Shown here piece by piece: positions 34,220 through 44,341 of a DNA stretch of 64,000 bases. The stretch spans positions 744,001 through 808,000 of the forward strand of contig JAEXIT010000017.1 of assembly GCA_023446155.1 (NCBI GenBank), given 5' to 3'. The notes under the pieces were generated by a model, which was not told the DNA's origin, did not search any database, and worked only from the letters and a program-made list of their open reading frames with translations. The stretch comes from Bacteroidota bacterium. GTDB taxonomy: Bacteria; Bacteroidota; Bacteroidia; Flavobacteriales; Flavobacteriaceae. Position 1 is the first letter of the stretch. Each line of letters starts with the position of its first letter. Position numbers and translations under genes: made by a program.

Positions 34220-34855
34220 ATGGCAATAGAAATGGAAATAATGCTGCGTTTTTTTATAGCTGTTATTTGGGGTGCTATTATTGGAGCGGAACGGGAATAC
34301 AGAGGAAAAGCAGCCGGATTTCGAACCACGATACTGATTTCGATAGGAGCCTGTTTTTTTACCGTTATGTCGATTTGGATAGGTGGAGACGCCAACCCGG
34401 ATCGGATTGCTTCCAATATCGTAACCGGATTAGGTTTTTTGTGTGCCGGTGTTATTTTTAGAGCCGACAATCATATAAACGGCATTACCACAGCTGCTAC
34501 AATTTGGGCGGTAGCCGCCATCAGTATGGGAATAGGAGCGGGACATTACCTGATTTCGGCTTGTGGCGGTGGTTTGATCGTATTGGTTCTGACCACGTTG
34601 ACCTATCTGCAAAATAAAATTGACCGTCTGAACCAATACCGGACACTCCATATCACCTTCGATAGAAAAGACGATGGTTTTACCCGTTGTGCCGAACTTT
34701 TTGTAGCGTATGGCGTAAAATCAAGATTGATCATGCAGCAAAAAGAATGGAACACGATTACACTGAGTTGGGAGATTCACGCCAGTGAAAAACAATTGGA
34801 ATCGCTTAGTAAAGCGCTTTTGCTGGAATCCTTTTTTTCTAAAATTGAGCTATAG
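34220..34855 (+). CDS. MgtC/SapB family membrane protein
   Basis: A 211-residue protein with the MgtC signature: WGAIIGAEREYRGKAAGFRTTILISIGACFFTVMS, then GLGFLCAGVIF and GITTAATIWAVAAISMGIGAGHY. It has about four to five membrane helices and a short ACT-like C-terminal domain (about 140-211). MgtC proteins modulate magnesium homeostasis and, in pathogens, the F-type ATPase; the role here is inferred from family. Monocistronic. Confidence 0.9.
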   Translation: MAIEMEIMLRFFIAVIWGAIIGAEREYRGKAAGFRTTILISIGACFFTVMSIWIGGDANPDRIASNIVTGLGFLCAGVIFRADNHINGITTAATIWAVAAISMGIGAGHYLISACGGGLIVLVLTTLTYLQNKIDRLNQYRTLHITFDRKDDGFTRCAELFVAYGVKSRLIMQQKEWNTITLSWEIHASEKQLESLSKALLLESFFSKIEL

Positions 34856-34886
34856 CATTTTCTGGGTGTATAGCTGTTTTGGACTA

Positions 34887-37274
34887 TTATAGTGCTCTGT
34901 TATTTTCGTCGAATTGAATCTTTTGCTTGACTCCTTTGATCGTGCTATTTCCAAATGTATAGGTTACGGACAAATTTAGGTACCGATTACTGGATCTATA
35001 GGCATAAAAAGACTGGAAGCCATTAAAATACTCATCTCCTTTTGATTGTGCGGTATTGAAAACGTCATTTAAAAGCAAGGTATACGTAAGATTCTTTTTA
35101 AGAAAAGAGCCCTTTGCTCCAATCGAGTTTTTAAAATAACCGTGAAAAAAGGTATTTCCGTACTGATAGGGCGTATTTCCGGCGAGAATGACCAATAAAG
35201 ACAGGGTTTTATCCGCTTTAATCGGAAAGGTACTGTTCAGATTACATTCGGCAAGAAATCCATTACCAACGGCCACGGCATCGGGTAAATGCGATTCGGT
35301 GGTCATAAAACTGCTTTGTAAACTGACGGTGTTTTCCATCCAGTTTAAATGATTCTGCGTGTAATTGACAGCGGTACCATAGGTATGCATGGTATAGAAA
35401 TTTTCCAGTTGATGGATTCTGAAACCATCACTAAAACGAATGATACGGTCCCAATTATCATCGGATCGGTTATAGTAAAGACTCACATTAAAATTGTTTT
35501 TTAAGGTATAATTCAACTCAATAGTAGTACTGATAGCAGGTCTTAAATAGGGATTGCCTTCCTGATATTCGTAGGTGGAATAATATCTGCGAAATGGATT
35601 TAATGATTGAAAATTGGGTCTGTTGATACGTCTGGAATAACTCAGATTAAATGCATGATCATTATTGGGCTTATAGGTCAGATATGCGGTTGGAAAAAAC
35701 TGACCATAATGATTGGTTGTAGACTGTTGATTGGGAATACTTCCTTCCAGATAGGTGTATTCATAGCGTAAACCGGCTTTGACTTCCCATTGGGAATTTA
35801 ATTTTCGGATTAAACTAAAATAGGCAGCATAATTGTTTTCCCGGTAAAAAAAGTCATTGCTAATGGTTGTATTCAGAATCGGAACTCCATTTTCAATATC
35901 GTATGTTTTTAATAAAGCATCGTTGCGGATGGCGGTGTATTTAAGGCCAAATTCACCGCTAAGCCCAAACAGTTTTTTTTCGAGATCGGTCTGAAAAGCG
36001 GTAATTTGATAATGACCGGTATTGTTGTTCAGTAAGGTATTGTCGGTATTGTTTTCATACGTCTGAGCCCATTTGTCGGTGTTGGTTTTTGCTTTTAGGT
36101 AGTTACCCGAAAAACGAAGAACGGTTCCAAGAGTATCCAGTTTCAGGTCGTAAAAAACAGTACCCGAATGATATTGGTTTTGCAGACTATCAGTCGACAA
36201 CGATTGGAAGTTTTGTTCGATAGCCGTAATTTTCCGGAAGGTTTCGCTGTCTAGCCGCTGCTCGGTATTCATGGTCGAATAATTATAGGTCAAGCCAACG
36301 GTACTTTTAGCATTTAGTTTGTATTCGGCTTTTAGATTGGGACTTATATACACAGACTTATATTGGGATTCCCCAGTGCTATTCCAGTAATCGTTATTTG
36401 TATAGGTAATGGTATTGGTTGTGTTTTGCTGTCGTTTAAAGCCCGTATAATTCAAACCGGTCGACAATGACAAGCGTTCATTTTGATAATTAAAAGTTCC
36501 TCCCGACCGACCGGAGTTTAGCCTAGCATCCGAATAAAAAAAGCCGCCAGCCTGTAGTGAAGCATTCCAACCGATTTTGTTATTTTTCTTTAAAATAATA
36601 TTGATCAGTCCGCTTAGGCCTTCGGCACTATATTTTGCCGGTGGTGTAGTGATGACTTCAATTTTTGCAATATCGTCCGATCGGATGCTTTTTAAATAAT
36701 GGAGTAGTTCCTCACCTTGTAAATTGAGTAGTCTGTCATTGATCATTACAGCAACCGAACTTTTACCGGCAATCAGAACGGCATTATCCGTAACCTTTAC
36801 CTGTGGTGTATTGGATAAGGCTTCTATGGCATCGACACCTTGAGCGTTAATCGAATTGGCAACATTAAAAACGGTTCGGTCCACTTTGCGTTCCAAAAGT
36901 TTTTTTTTGGTGATGATAGTAACTTCTTCCAAATCGACTTTAGAATTGGTGGCTATCGTAACGGTGATGTTTTTTAGCGTATCACGATCAATGCTGATGT
37001 TTTCCGAATATAGAGTAGCATTCTTTTTTAGAATCTCAAAATAGTAATTGCCCGGCGGAACCACCACTTTATAAAAACCATTTTCATCGGTAAGATGCTG
37101 CTTTTGTATACCCGCATTAGTAAGGATTACTTGAGCGCCCATAACAGGATGGTTGTCGGAATCGGTTATTTTTCCGCTAATCGATTGACTAAAACTGGTT
37201 ACCGAATAAAAAATGAAGGCGAAGAATAGCAGGACTCCTGAATAGTTACTGTAAAACGGAAGGATGATCTTCAT
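34887..37274 (-). CDS. TonB-dependent-receptor-like outer membrane protein
   Basis: A 795-residue protein with signal peptide (ending FSQ at about 30), an N-terminal CarboxypepD_reg beta-sandwich (ISGKITDSDNHPVMGAQVILTNAG, about 32-110), a plug domain (ALSNTPQVKVTDNAVLIAG to YSAEGLSGLINIIL, about 150-230) and a C-terminal beta-barrel of the OMP_b-brl_3 type. No TonB box is certain and there is no SusD-like neighbour, so it is not a typical polysaccharide utilisation locus. Ligand unknown. Monocistronic, convergent with MgtC. Confidence 0.87.
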   Translation of the reverse strand: MKIILPFYSNYSGVLLFFAFIFYSVTSFSQSISGKITDSDNHPVMGAQVILTNAGIQKQHLTDENGFYKVVVPPGNYYFEILKKNATLYSENISIDRDTLKNITVTIATNSKVDLEEVTIITKKKLLERKVDRTVFNVANSINAQGVDAIEALSNTPQVKVTDNAVLIAGKSSVAVMINDRLLNLQGEELLHYLKSIRSDDIAKIEVITTPPAKYSAEGLSGLINIILKKNNKIGWNASLQAGGFFYSDARLNSGRSGGTFNYQNERLSLSTGLNYTGFKRQQNTTNTITYTNNDYWNSTGESQYKSVYISPNLKAEYKLNAKSTVGLTYNYSTMNTEQRLDSETFRKITAIEQNFQSLSTDSLQNQYHSGTVFYDLKLDTLGTVLRFSGNYLKAKTNTDKWAQTYENNTDNTLLNNNTGHYQITAFQTDLEKKLFGLSGEFGLKYTAIRNDALLKTYDIENGVPILNTTISNDFFYRENNYAAYFSLIRKLNSQWEVKAGLRYEYTYLEGSIPNQQSTTNHYGQFFPTAYLTYKPNNDHAFNLSYSRRINRPNFQSLNPFRRYYSTYEYQEGNPYLRPAISTTIELNYTLKNNFNVSLYYNRSDDNWDRIIRFSDGFRIHQLENFYTMHTYGTAVNYTQNHLNWMENTVSLQSSFMTTESHLPDAVAVGNGFLAECNLNSTFPIKADKTLSLLVILAGNTPYQYGNTFFHGYFKNSIGAKGSFLKKNLTYTLLLNDVFNTAQSKGDEYFNGFQSFYAYRSSNRYLNLSVTYTFGNSTIKGVKQKIQFDENNRAL

Positions 37275-37782
37275 ATAATATTAGTAGCGTTATTGGTTGT
37301 GTATGGTGGATATTTAAAACCGAATAAATATATAAGGGATAAAAGGGCTATTTTATTGTTTGGATATCGATTTTTTTTTAGATAAACGTATTATCTCAGG
37401 CGATCTATGATTTGTATCCACAATTGATTTGGTATAAAGACGGATTATTGGTATAATAGTGTTTATGATCAAACGATTGACTTGCAGTTTTACAAAAAAA
37501 TGAAAATTATAGTGCTACTATTGTTATTTGTACGATGACAAAGAATATGGACGATTGTTCGTCATTCTAGTAGTAAAAAGACAATTTAGTGGCGAAGTGT
37601 CATTTCTCATTCTGATAGAAGCAATGGTTTAAAACTACAAAATAGAAGCATTATGAATCGGGATGTTTTACCACCTTTGGGGATTATATACGAAAGCTGG
37701 TTAGAAAACGTATGATAATGATTGTATATGTAGTGCGTCACTATTTAAAATAAAACGATCTTCAATAATGAGTTTGTGTCTT
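37275..37782. other. Intergenic region with no supported gene
   Basis: About 500 AT-rich bases between the outer membrane protein start and the serine hydrolase stop. Only tiny ATG frames of 12 and 20 codons occur (near 37500 and 37651), without support. I see no terminator hairpin for the serine hydrolase gene and no repeat of either family. Confidence 0.5.
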
Positions 37783-39591
37783 TTATAATGTTTTTAAAAT
37801 CAGAGCAGCGTTTTCGTTTGTCGGATTTAAGTCCAATGCCTTTTGATAATTTTGTTTTGCTTTCTCTTTTTCTCCCGTAAGCATATAGGCCTCTCCCAAA
37901 CTATCGTATACATTACTACTGTCGGGATACAATAGGGTATTGACGCGGAAAATAGCGATCGCTTTGGAAAAATCTTTCTGATTAAGCAGCTCATAACCCA
38001 AACGGTTTAGAAAGTCTTCGGAAAGGAGTGGATGATTAGGGTCTTCGGATTTGGCATTTTGATAGGCTTTCAAACCTTTTTCAAACTGACCTTCCAAAAG
38101 TAGCTCTAAAGGTAATTGGTCATCGCTTTTTATCTGTGGATTTCCGGGACGTGCAGGTTCATCAGGAAAAACCTGTACCAATTCTTTTGTTCCCGTTTTG
38201 GTGTTTTCAACGATTTTTAGGGTAAAAGGCATGTCGCGAAGGGCATACGTGTGTTCAGATACTTTAAGAAGCTCGGCCGGTTTTTCGATATTATCGATCA
38301 TCATAAGTTTGCCTTTTTCACGGTAAATTTTATAAAAACCATATTTATTAGACGTGTAGCGTCCTGCGGCATTAAAATCCTGTTGGGTTAACGGTAAAAT
38401 GGTGTAAGCAGGTGTTGTATAATTGGGCCATTGGTATACCGAAGCCACCGAGCGAATCAATTCGTTTATAAACTCGGGCTTATTGGTGTTGGTTAAAACC
38501 ACAAGTCCGTCGCCACTGGTTTTACTACCTATGAACTTACTGGAAAAACCCTCATTCCAACCACCATGATTCAAGTAAACCTGACCGTTTTTGTTTTCGA
38601 GGAAAATCCCCAGTCCCATAAACGAATCGATAAAAGGGGTTGTAAAAGCATCGGCCATTTTTTGAGAAAGAACACGTGTACTTTTATGATTCAGCGTGTT
38701 TTGAATGTCGATGATAAACTGTGCCAGATCTTCGGCTGTGGTCCATAAACCAGCTGCGGCCAGTTCGGGATAGGTATGGTATTTTCCCGAAACTTTTGCT
38801 CCATTAGCGGAATATGCAGTTGCAGCAAATGCCGATTGAACTTTTGGCAACGGCTGAACAAAAGTACTGTTTTTCATTTTCAGCGGTAAAAGTACCTTTT
38901 CAGACAAGATAGTAGCGAAGTCCTTATTTTCAATATCGATAAGAAGTTGTTGCATAACGGTATAACCGCCACCGGAGTACCGAAAGGAAAGTCCAGGGCG
39001 TTTATCTACAACAACAGCCGGTGAATTGGCAGGCTTTTGCCCGTTTAAAATTTGAACTACCGACGGTAATGGGAAGCCAACCTGATATCCGGCAAATCCA
39101 TGTACGGTAAGACCGGCAGTATGACTCACAATATTTTTAAGGCTGACTTTCTGTTCTTTGGTGAATTCATTTTCCGGAATCTTCCAGGATTTCAAATAGG
39201 AATTGACATCGGCATCGAGGTTTAATTTTCCGGACTCCACCACCTGTAATGCGGCATATGCACTCACCGGTTTACTCATAGAAGCAGCCTGAAATAAGGT
39301 ATTGGATTCTACCGGAGTTTTAGATTCGAGATCGGCATAACCATAGGTTTTACTCCAGATGATTTTAGAATTTTTGATCACTGCAATACTCACTCCGGGA
39401 ATATTGTAATGTTTCATCCGGGATTCTAATGTCCAAAGTGGATCGCCTTTGAAGCGAATTGTCGGCATCAATCCGGATTCTACTTTGGAAATGTCCTCTT
39501 TTAGATTCGATTTTGTTTGTGCCGATGCGGGGGATACCATGCCCCCAAAAGTCACTACCAATAGGGCAATAGCAGATAAAGTACGTTTCAT
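37783..39591 (-). CDS. Serine hydrolase with C-terminal TPR repeats
   Basis: A 602-residue exported protein. The ATG at 39591 gives a clean signal peptide (MKRTLSAIALLVVTFGGMVSPASAQT); the longer frame upstream is not coding. The beta-lactamase/PBP-like domain has SxxK as SMSK in QAASMSKPVSAY, the second motif YSGGGY and the third HGG in VYLNHGGWNEGF. The C-terminal 130 residues form TPR helices (FEKGLKAYQNAKSEDPNHP, DFSKAIAIFRVNTLLYPDSSN, KAKQNYQKALDLNPTNEN). The fusion recalls other Bacteroidetes esterase-TPR proteins. Substrate unknown. Confidence 0.87.
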   Translation of the reverse strand: MKRTLSAIALLVVTFGGMVSPASAQTKSNLKEDISKVESGLMPTIRFKGDPLWTLESRMKHYNIPGVSIAVIKNSKIIWSKTYGYADLESKTPVESNTLFQAASMSKPVSAYAALQVVESGKLNLDADVNSYLKSWKIPENEFTKEQKVSLKNIVSHTAGLTVHGFAGYQVGFPLPSVVQILNGQKPANSPAVVVDKRPGLSFRYSGGGYTVMQQLLIDIENKDFATILSEKVLLPLKMKNSTFVQPLPKVQSAFAATAYSANGAKVSGKYHTYPELAAAGLWTTAEDLAQFIIDIQNTLNHKSTRVLSQKMADAFTTPFIDSFMGLGIFLENKNGQVYLNHGGWNEGFSSKFIGSKTSGDGLVVLTNTNKPEFINELIRSVASVYQWPNYTTPAYTILPLTQQDFNAAGRYTSNKYGFYKIYREKGKLMMIDNIEKPAELLKVSEHTYALRDMPFTLKIVENTKTGTKELVQVFPDEPARPGNPQIKSDDQLPLELLLEGQFEKGLKAYQNAKSEDPNHPLLSEDFLNRLGYELLNQKDFSKAIAIFRVNTLLYPDSSNVYDSLGEAYMLTGEKEKAKQNYQKALDLNPTNENAALILKTL

Positions 39592-39682
39592 GGATAATTG
39601 TTCGTTTGTGATTGATTGATTGCGATTATTTTTACAAATAAACAAAATAAAATGTACTAAGTGATTGTTTTTGTGAATGATA

Positions 39683-40528
39683 TTATTTGTTTTTATTCGG
39701 ATAAGGCACAAGAAAATACAAAAGATAAAGCCCCATAGAGGAGTAGACATGGGTACTTTTTTGTGCTGCTGGTAGGTAATTAACACCAATCCATGTAATG
39801 ATGAGCAAAATAAATGCTATAGGTAATAACCATAGTGCCAGTTTTTCATGTTTTTTCCCCAGAAGTCTTAGGTGTATATAGGCCAGATAAGCGAAAGAGG
39901 TAATAAAAGCCCAGGTCTCTTTTGGATCCCATTCCCAATAATGTCCCCAAGCTTCTTTGGCCCATACGGCTCCCATCAGTAAGCCTAAGATTAGGAATCC
40001 GAAACCGACATAGACCGTATTATCGATAAAATCGAATATTTTAGGATCGGCTTTTTTGGTTTTAATGGTTTTGTAGAGTTGAATAATTGCACCTACAGTT
40101 GTCGCTCCAAATAGGGCATAAGAAAGCATATAGGCCGTTACATGAGGGACAAACCATTTGCTTTGTAAGGCAGGCATCAGATTTTTGGAATGTATTTCAG
40201 GTTTTAAGAGATTGACTATCACAAAGGCTGTGGCCATTATCGCCGAAAAAGAAAGCAACCAGGGATAGTTCCAACGGCGATATGTGATGTATCCAAAAAC
40301 AGCAAGAAAAAAAGAATACCATAAACGAGTTTCCCCCATAGTTCGCATTGGAGGACGTTCCAGTTTGATCCATAATCCGACGATAAAAAAGGCAAATAGT
40401 AACAGACCAAAAAGCATCATTACATCGGAAAGCTTTTTTGGAAACTTCGGAAAGTATAGCATACTACCTGCCGATAGCCAGCAGATTATGGATAGTAGTG
40501 CAAATCCTGTAAAATTATCCCAGGTCAT
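39683..40528 (-). CDS. ccsA: Cytochrome c biogenesis protein CcsA
   Basis: A 281-residue membrane protein with about eight helices. The heme-handling WWD signature is visible as WGHYWEWDPKETWAFIT, together with conserved His residues (KWFVPHVTAYM and THVYSSMG). It is half of the system II cytochrome c synthase, which attaches heme to apocytochromes outside the membrane. It overlaps the resB gene by 4 bases and follows nrfHA, so it most likely serves NrfA and NrfH maturation. Confidence 0.9.
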   Translation of the reverse strand: MTWDNFTGFALLSIICWLSAGSMLYFPKFPKKLSDVMMLFGLLLFAFFIVGLWIKLERPPMRTMGETRLWYSFFLAVFGYITYRRWNYPWLLSFSAIMATAFVIVNLLKPEIHSKNLMPALQSKWFVPHVTAYMLSYALFGATTVGAIIQLYKTIKTKKADPKIFDFIDNTVYVGFGFLILGLLMGAVWAKEAWGHYWEWDPKETWAFITSFAYLAYIHLRLLGKKHEKLALWLLPIAFILLIITWIGVNYLPAAQKSTHVYSSMGLYLLYFLVPYPNKNK

Positions 40529-41823
40529 ATTTCGTGTGATTGTTTATCGTTTGTATACGTATGCTTTACTTTTTTGCCATTCCAGATCATCGTAATAGCC
40601 CCCAAGGCAATTAGTCCGAATCCAATGTAAACAGCAAACTTCCACGGATCATAAACAAGTTCGATACTGCTGTATTTTGATAATGCTCCAGCCCGATTGT
40701 CATAGCCGTATTGATAGACCGTCCAGTTATTCACCTGAGCGGGTTTATTCACTTCGAGGATTGCCTTTTTTCGGGTTCCGTCGGGTGTATAAAGTATAAC
40801 ATCCGATTGAAACCGTTTTGGTTCGGTTTGCGTCATCACTACGGAATGATGTTCTGTTAACGGTAATGTCATATAAAGTTGCGCCTGATTACCGCCACAA
40901 ACCCAGCCGGAATGCTTTGCTCCGGTAGAAGGGTTATGCATACTGATACGTGCGGCGGGAGTCGCTCCCGGCATGGGCATTTCGCGATACGTACTGTCAC
41001 TGTTACGAATTGCCTGATGAATATACTCGTCCAGTTGTAAGCGCCATCCGTTTAATAGACCACTGGTGTTTTGGGGATCAATCTGATAGTAATCGGGATG
41101 GGCTTTGGGTTGAGGTACGCCACTATGACGGTCAATGATCACCAACTGTGGCGGATAGACTTCCATATCAAAATCGTTAAGCTGTATAGCGATTGGAAGT
41201 TCTTTTACATTTTTGGAAGCATCATATACCCGCCATTCGGTTTCACCTTCGGGTACGTGCATGATATAACGTTCAATATCGGCATGTCCCAGTCCCGCGC
41301 TAAATAGTACCAGCCATATTCCTAAATGGTAGGTATGAAAGGTATAATCCCGCCATTTAAAATTTCGCAATCGTTGCGCTGTTAGCACCCCTAAAGCGAG
41401 TAACATGGTAAGGTAAATCAGAACAAAAGCCCAGGAATGGGTCATCCGATCAAAACCCAATCGGGAAAAAATAGTTCCGGTATTCGGCTGTTCACCTGTT
41501 AGCTGAGGTGTTAATCCCATGATAAGACTTAGCAGCAACAGGGCCATAATCAGACATATGGAAAACGGAATACCGGAAAACCATTTTATAAAGCGATTCT
41601 TTTTCAGTAAGGATAAACCAATACAGGTGACTATAAGAACCCCTCCGATATAATAATTTACAGGAGCTGTGAGCAAATAAAAATTAAAACCGTCATTAAG
41701 TAGTAGCTGCAGCATGCTGCCAACAACAACAATACCGCAAACGATAAGGCTGCTTTCCGGAAACCCCCAGGGCATTTGCCATATTTTGCGTTTGTTTTTC
41801 GTTGTTGTTGTACTGCTTTTCAT
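40525..41823 (-). CDS. resB: Cytochrome c biogenesis protein ResB/CcsB-like
   Basis: A 432-residue protein with four membrane helices near the N-terminus (about 25-45, 53-73, 83-105 and 130-152), a long outer domain and one C-terminal helix (FAVYIGFGLIALGAITMIW), the ResB layout. It works with CcsA in heme delivery and apocytochrome handling. The gene begins 7 bases after nrfA's stop and overlaps ccsA, so it is part of the nrf operon. Confidence 0.88.
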   Translation of the reverse strand: MKSSTTTTKNKRKIWQMPWGFPESSLIVCGIVVVGSMLQLLLNDGFNFYLLTAPVNYYIGGVLIVTCIGLSLLKKNRFIKWFSGIPFSICLIMALLLLSLIMGLTPQLTGEQPNTGTIFSRLGFDRMTHSWAFVLIYLTMLLALGVLTAQRLRNFKWRDYTFHTYHLGIWLVLFSAGLGHADIERYIMHVPEGETEWRVYDASKNVKELPIAIQLNDFDMEVYPPQLVIIDRHSGVPQPKAHPDYYQIDPQNTSGLLNGWRLQLDEYIHQAIRNSDSTYREMPMPGATPAARISMHNPSTGAKHSGWVCGGNQAQLYMTLPLTEHHSVVMTQTEPKRFQSDVILYTPDGTRKKAILEVNKPAQVNNWTVYQYGYDNRAGALSKYSSIELVYDPWKFAVYIGFGLIALGAITMIWNGKKVKHTYTNDKQSHEI

Positions 41824-41830
41824 ACCGAAT

Positions 41831-43330
41831 TTAATTATTTGAGATTAGTTTGCCTTCCGCTTTTGCTTTTTCAACCCATTTTGGAATCGTAGTCTCGAGC
41901 CATTTACTTTTTGCACTCTGAAGTTTTTCCATGTCAAGTCCAACATACTTTTGTGCTTTTTCTTTTGTTGAAATGTCGGGCATAACGATGTCGGTTACTC
42001 CAAGCGGAAATAATACCTTTTGTAATTCCAACTGTGCCTGCATAGTAAGATCGAGACTATGTGCCAGAATTCGTTGCGATTCGACGGGAGCATGGAACGA
42101 AGCTCCGTGTGAAGCCCCTACAAAATCCCAACGCCATTGCGCCTGACGGATTAATTTTAACGGGCCTTCCATTTTTGCTTTGTCAACTCCGTTATCCCAT
42201 GCTGTTTTTGCCATAATATGAACCTTTGCCAGTTCTTTTTCAATGCGGTTTCGGATCTCCAATACCTTATCCTGATATTCATAGACATATTTTTTGAGAT
42301 TATCCTCACTATCGCGATGACAGGTCTGACAAGTTGAAGAAATATTTTTTAGCGGACTCATGATTTGATGATCTGAATATTTGATACCTCCTTCTGCTTT
42401 GTACGGCATATGACAATCGGCACAACTAAGTCCGCGTTGCGCATGAGGCCCGAGAAGGTACATCTCGTAGTCGGGATGTTGGGCTTTTAGCATTGAGGCT
42501 TTACTTAGGTGGTGTACCCAATCGGTATGATTCACATTGTCATAATAGTTTTCCATCGCTTCAACGGTCATACCACCATCCCATGGGAAAGTAAGGTATT
42601 TACCGTCGCCTTTAAAGTAGTATTCAACATGACATTGTGCGCAAACCAAAGAACGCATCTCCTGAGGTGTCGCTTCGGCTATATCTTTTCCCTGACGTTC
42701 AAAAGCTTCAATCAGAGCAGGACGGGTAATGGTCAGTTTCATTGTTTTGGGATCGTGACAATCAGCACATCCTAATGGATTGACAATCTCGCTACCGTTT
42801 TGACTCCATGGTGTTTTATAAAAATTTGCGATACCCGATTCCTGCATCATTCGGGGAACATCGGGACTTTTACAAGTCCAGCAGGTTGAGGGTTGCATTT
42901 CGCCCTTTCCGTTTTCTGGCGCACCTGTTCGGAGTGTATGGCGTACGTCCTCTATGGTATACATATGTCCACGTGGTGCTGCATAATCGCGGGCAAAAGC
43001 ATAGCCCGCCCAAAGAACAACCATTTCGGGACGTTTTTCAAGAATATCTTCGAAGGTGTTGCCGAGGTATTTACTGCGGAAATCCATCTCTTGGGTCTTT
43101 TTCCAGGTGTTGTATTCACGGGGGTAATTAAGTCCCCATTCCTCACTTTTCGGATTAATTCCGGTTATTTCGACCACCCGATTGTTGTGTAATGTGGCGA
43201 TTTCGGCTCTACGCTCGGTAATAGAGGCCGCTAATAGTCCTAACATAAATACGGCAACCATTGCAACGGCAAATATCCCCCAGCCGATGATCGGTTTGCG
43301 TTTTATCGATTCTGCTAATTTTCTGAACAT
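41831..43330 (-). CDS. nrfA: Ammonia-forming cytochrome c nitrite reductase, catalytic subunit
   Basis: A 499-residue pentaheme enzyme that reduces nitrite to ammonium with six electrons in the periplasm. The active-site heme is bound by CWTCK (150-154), with Lys as axial ligand; the others are CADCH (188-192), CAQCH (230-234), CADCH (303-307) and CQTCH (334-338). The active-site Arg, Tyr and His correspond to Arg120 in APRGHMY, Tyr237/238 in VEYYF and His296 in GPHAQRG. An N-terminal membrane anchor (about 16-36) replaces a cleaved signal peptide. It follows nrfH by 21 bases. Confidence 0.97.
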   Translation of the reverse strand: MFRKLAESIKRKPIIGWGIFAVAMVAVFMLGLLAASITERRAEIATLHNNRVVEITGINPKSEEWGLNYPREYNTWKKTQEMDFRSKYLGNTFEDILEKRPEMVVLWAGYAFARDYAAPRGHMYTIEDVRHTLRTGAPENGKGEMQPSTCWTCKSPDVPRMMQESGIANFYKTPWSQNGSEIVNPLGCADCHDPKTMKLTITRPALIEAFERQGKDIAEATPQEMRSLVCAQCHVEYYFKGDGKYLTFPWDGGMTVEAMENYYDNVNHTDWVHHLSKASMLKAQHPDYEMYLLGPHAQRGLSCADCHMPYKAEGGIKYSDHQIMSPLKNISSTCQTCHRDSEDNLKKYVYEYQDKVLEIRNRIEKELAKVHIMAKTAWDNGVDKAKMEGPLKLIRQAQWRWDFVGASHGASFHAPVESQRILAHSLDLTMQAQLELQKVLFPLGVTDIVMPDISTKEKAQKYVGLDMEKLQSAKSKWLETTIPKWVEKAKAEGKLISNN

Positions 43331-43351
43331 AATGTTTCTATATTTTGGTTC

Positions 43352-43930
43352 CTATTTTTTTATAAGTGTTTTCAACCAATCCGGGACAGGGGATTCCGGT
43401 AGCGGTGCAATTGCATTTGGAGACGACGAAAGGTTGCTTACAACGGTATGCGGGACTTCCCGGTGGCAATCCCAACAGGCTTTTCCGGCACCGTTTCGAG
43501 CCTCCGTATAGCCAATCATTCCGGTATTTACCAACTCGGTATTGAGTTGGGTATGACATCGGATACAATTATCCATAATTACCTTATGACTGGCGGTACG
43601 GGGACGAATAACCTGTGGTTCGCTTCGGGCTGTAAATACCGTGGCATGTTTTAGACCATCCATCGCTTTAAAAGCATATTTTTTTAGAACGTTATCGTGA
43701 GGCACATGACAATCATTACAGGTAGCCTGTAAATGATGGGAACTGTGCGTCCACGACTGATTGTAAGGCGTCATTATATGACAATTTATACACGCCGCCG
43801 GATCGTCGGATAGATAGGAATGCATTCGTGACATATATAGCGCATAAGCACTCAGCCCTACGGCTATACCACCTATAATGAATAGGGGAATAATTAAGGC
43901 GCGAGGCATACTGTTTAGTAATTTTTTCAT
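43352..43930 (-). CDS. nrfH: Cytochrome c nitrite reductase small subunit (quinol dehydrogenase)
   Basis: A 192-residue NapC/NirT-type membrane cytochrome that takes electrons from menaquinol and passes them to NrfA. One membrane helix (about 11-32) precedes four heme motifs: CINCH (47-51), CNDCH (71-75), CIRCH (122-126) and CWDCH (152-156). It is the first gene of the nrfHA-resB-ccsA operon, the standard order for Bacteroidetes and epsilonproteobacteria. Confidence 0.95.
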   Translation of the reverse strand: MKKLLNSMPRALIIPLFIIGGIAVGLSAYALYMSRMHSYLSDDPAACINCHIMTPYNQSWTHSSHHLQATCNDCHVPHDNVLKKYAFKAMDGLKHATVFTARSEPQVIRPRTASHKVIMDNCIRCHTQLNTELVNTGMIGYTEARNGAGKACWDCHREVPHTVVSNLSSSPNAIAPLPESPVPDWLKTLIKK

Positions 43931-44253
43931 CAGTTATCAAACACATATTAGACATTTTTAAAATTACCTATTTGATATACCAAAAAAGATAATAAATGTC
44001 ATGTTTATAGAAGAGTGCTGTTTGTGTTTCGTCAGCTTTAATTATGATTTTTTAGGTTTTTGAATGTTTTTGTTTGTTGATATTCAGTTGTTTGTTGTTT
44101 GTTTTGTAATGCTTATTATCCCTTGAAAGGTGTTTGGAAACCTTGTTCATACAAAGATGATTGACCATTAAAAGGCCTTAATAGTCTTTTGGATATAATT
44201 GTTTTTATATCCGGTTTTTAAGTTTTATCGGGAATCGGAAATTAGGATATAAA
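43931..44253. other. Upstream region of the nrf operon
   Basis: No gene is seen. Near the nrfH start there is TTTGATATACCAAA (43971-43984), a near-dyad that loosely resembles Crp/Fnr-type sites, which would suit anaerobic control. No consensus -7 element is found on the minus strand close by. The rest is T-rich sequence without repeats. Confidence 0.35.
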
Positions 44254-44283
44254 AACACTACAACCTTTAAAGGTTGTAGTGTT
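44254..44283. terminator. 30-bp perfect palindrome, likely terminator
   Basis: aacactacaaccttt and its exact complement aaaggttgtagtgtt are joined with no loop, flanked by A and T tracts. The ctacaac/gttgtag arms recall hairpin 2 of the 13-20 kb repeats. It lies 58 bases past the metalloprotease stop. Confidence 0.75.
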
Positions 44284-44341
44284 GTACTTTTTATGAATCG
44301 TAAGTCAGATTTAGAATAAATTGACCTTAAAATTAGGGGTA

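Noticed and set aside
34887..37274. Polysaccharide utilisation locus
   Set aside because: The outer membrane protein has the OMP_b-brl_3 type barrel and no SusD-like partner or glycoside hydrolase next to it.
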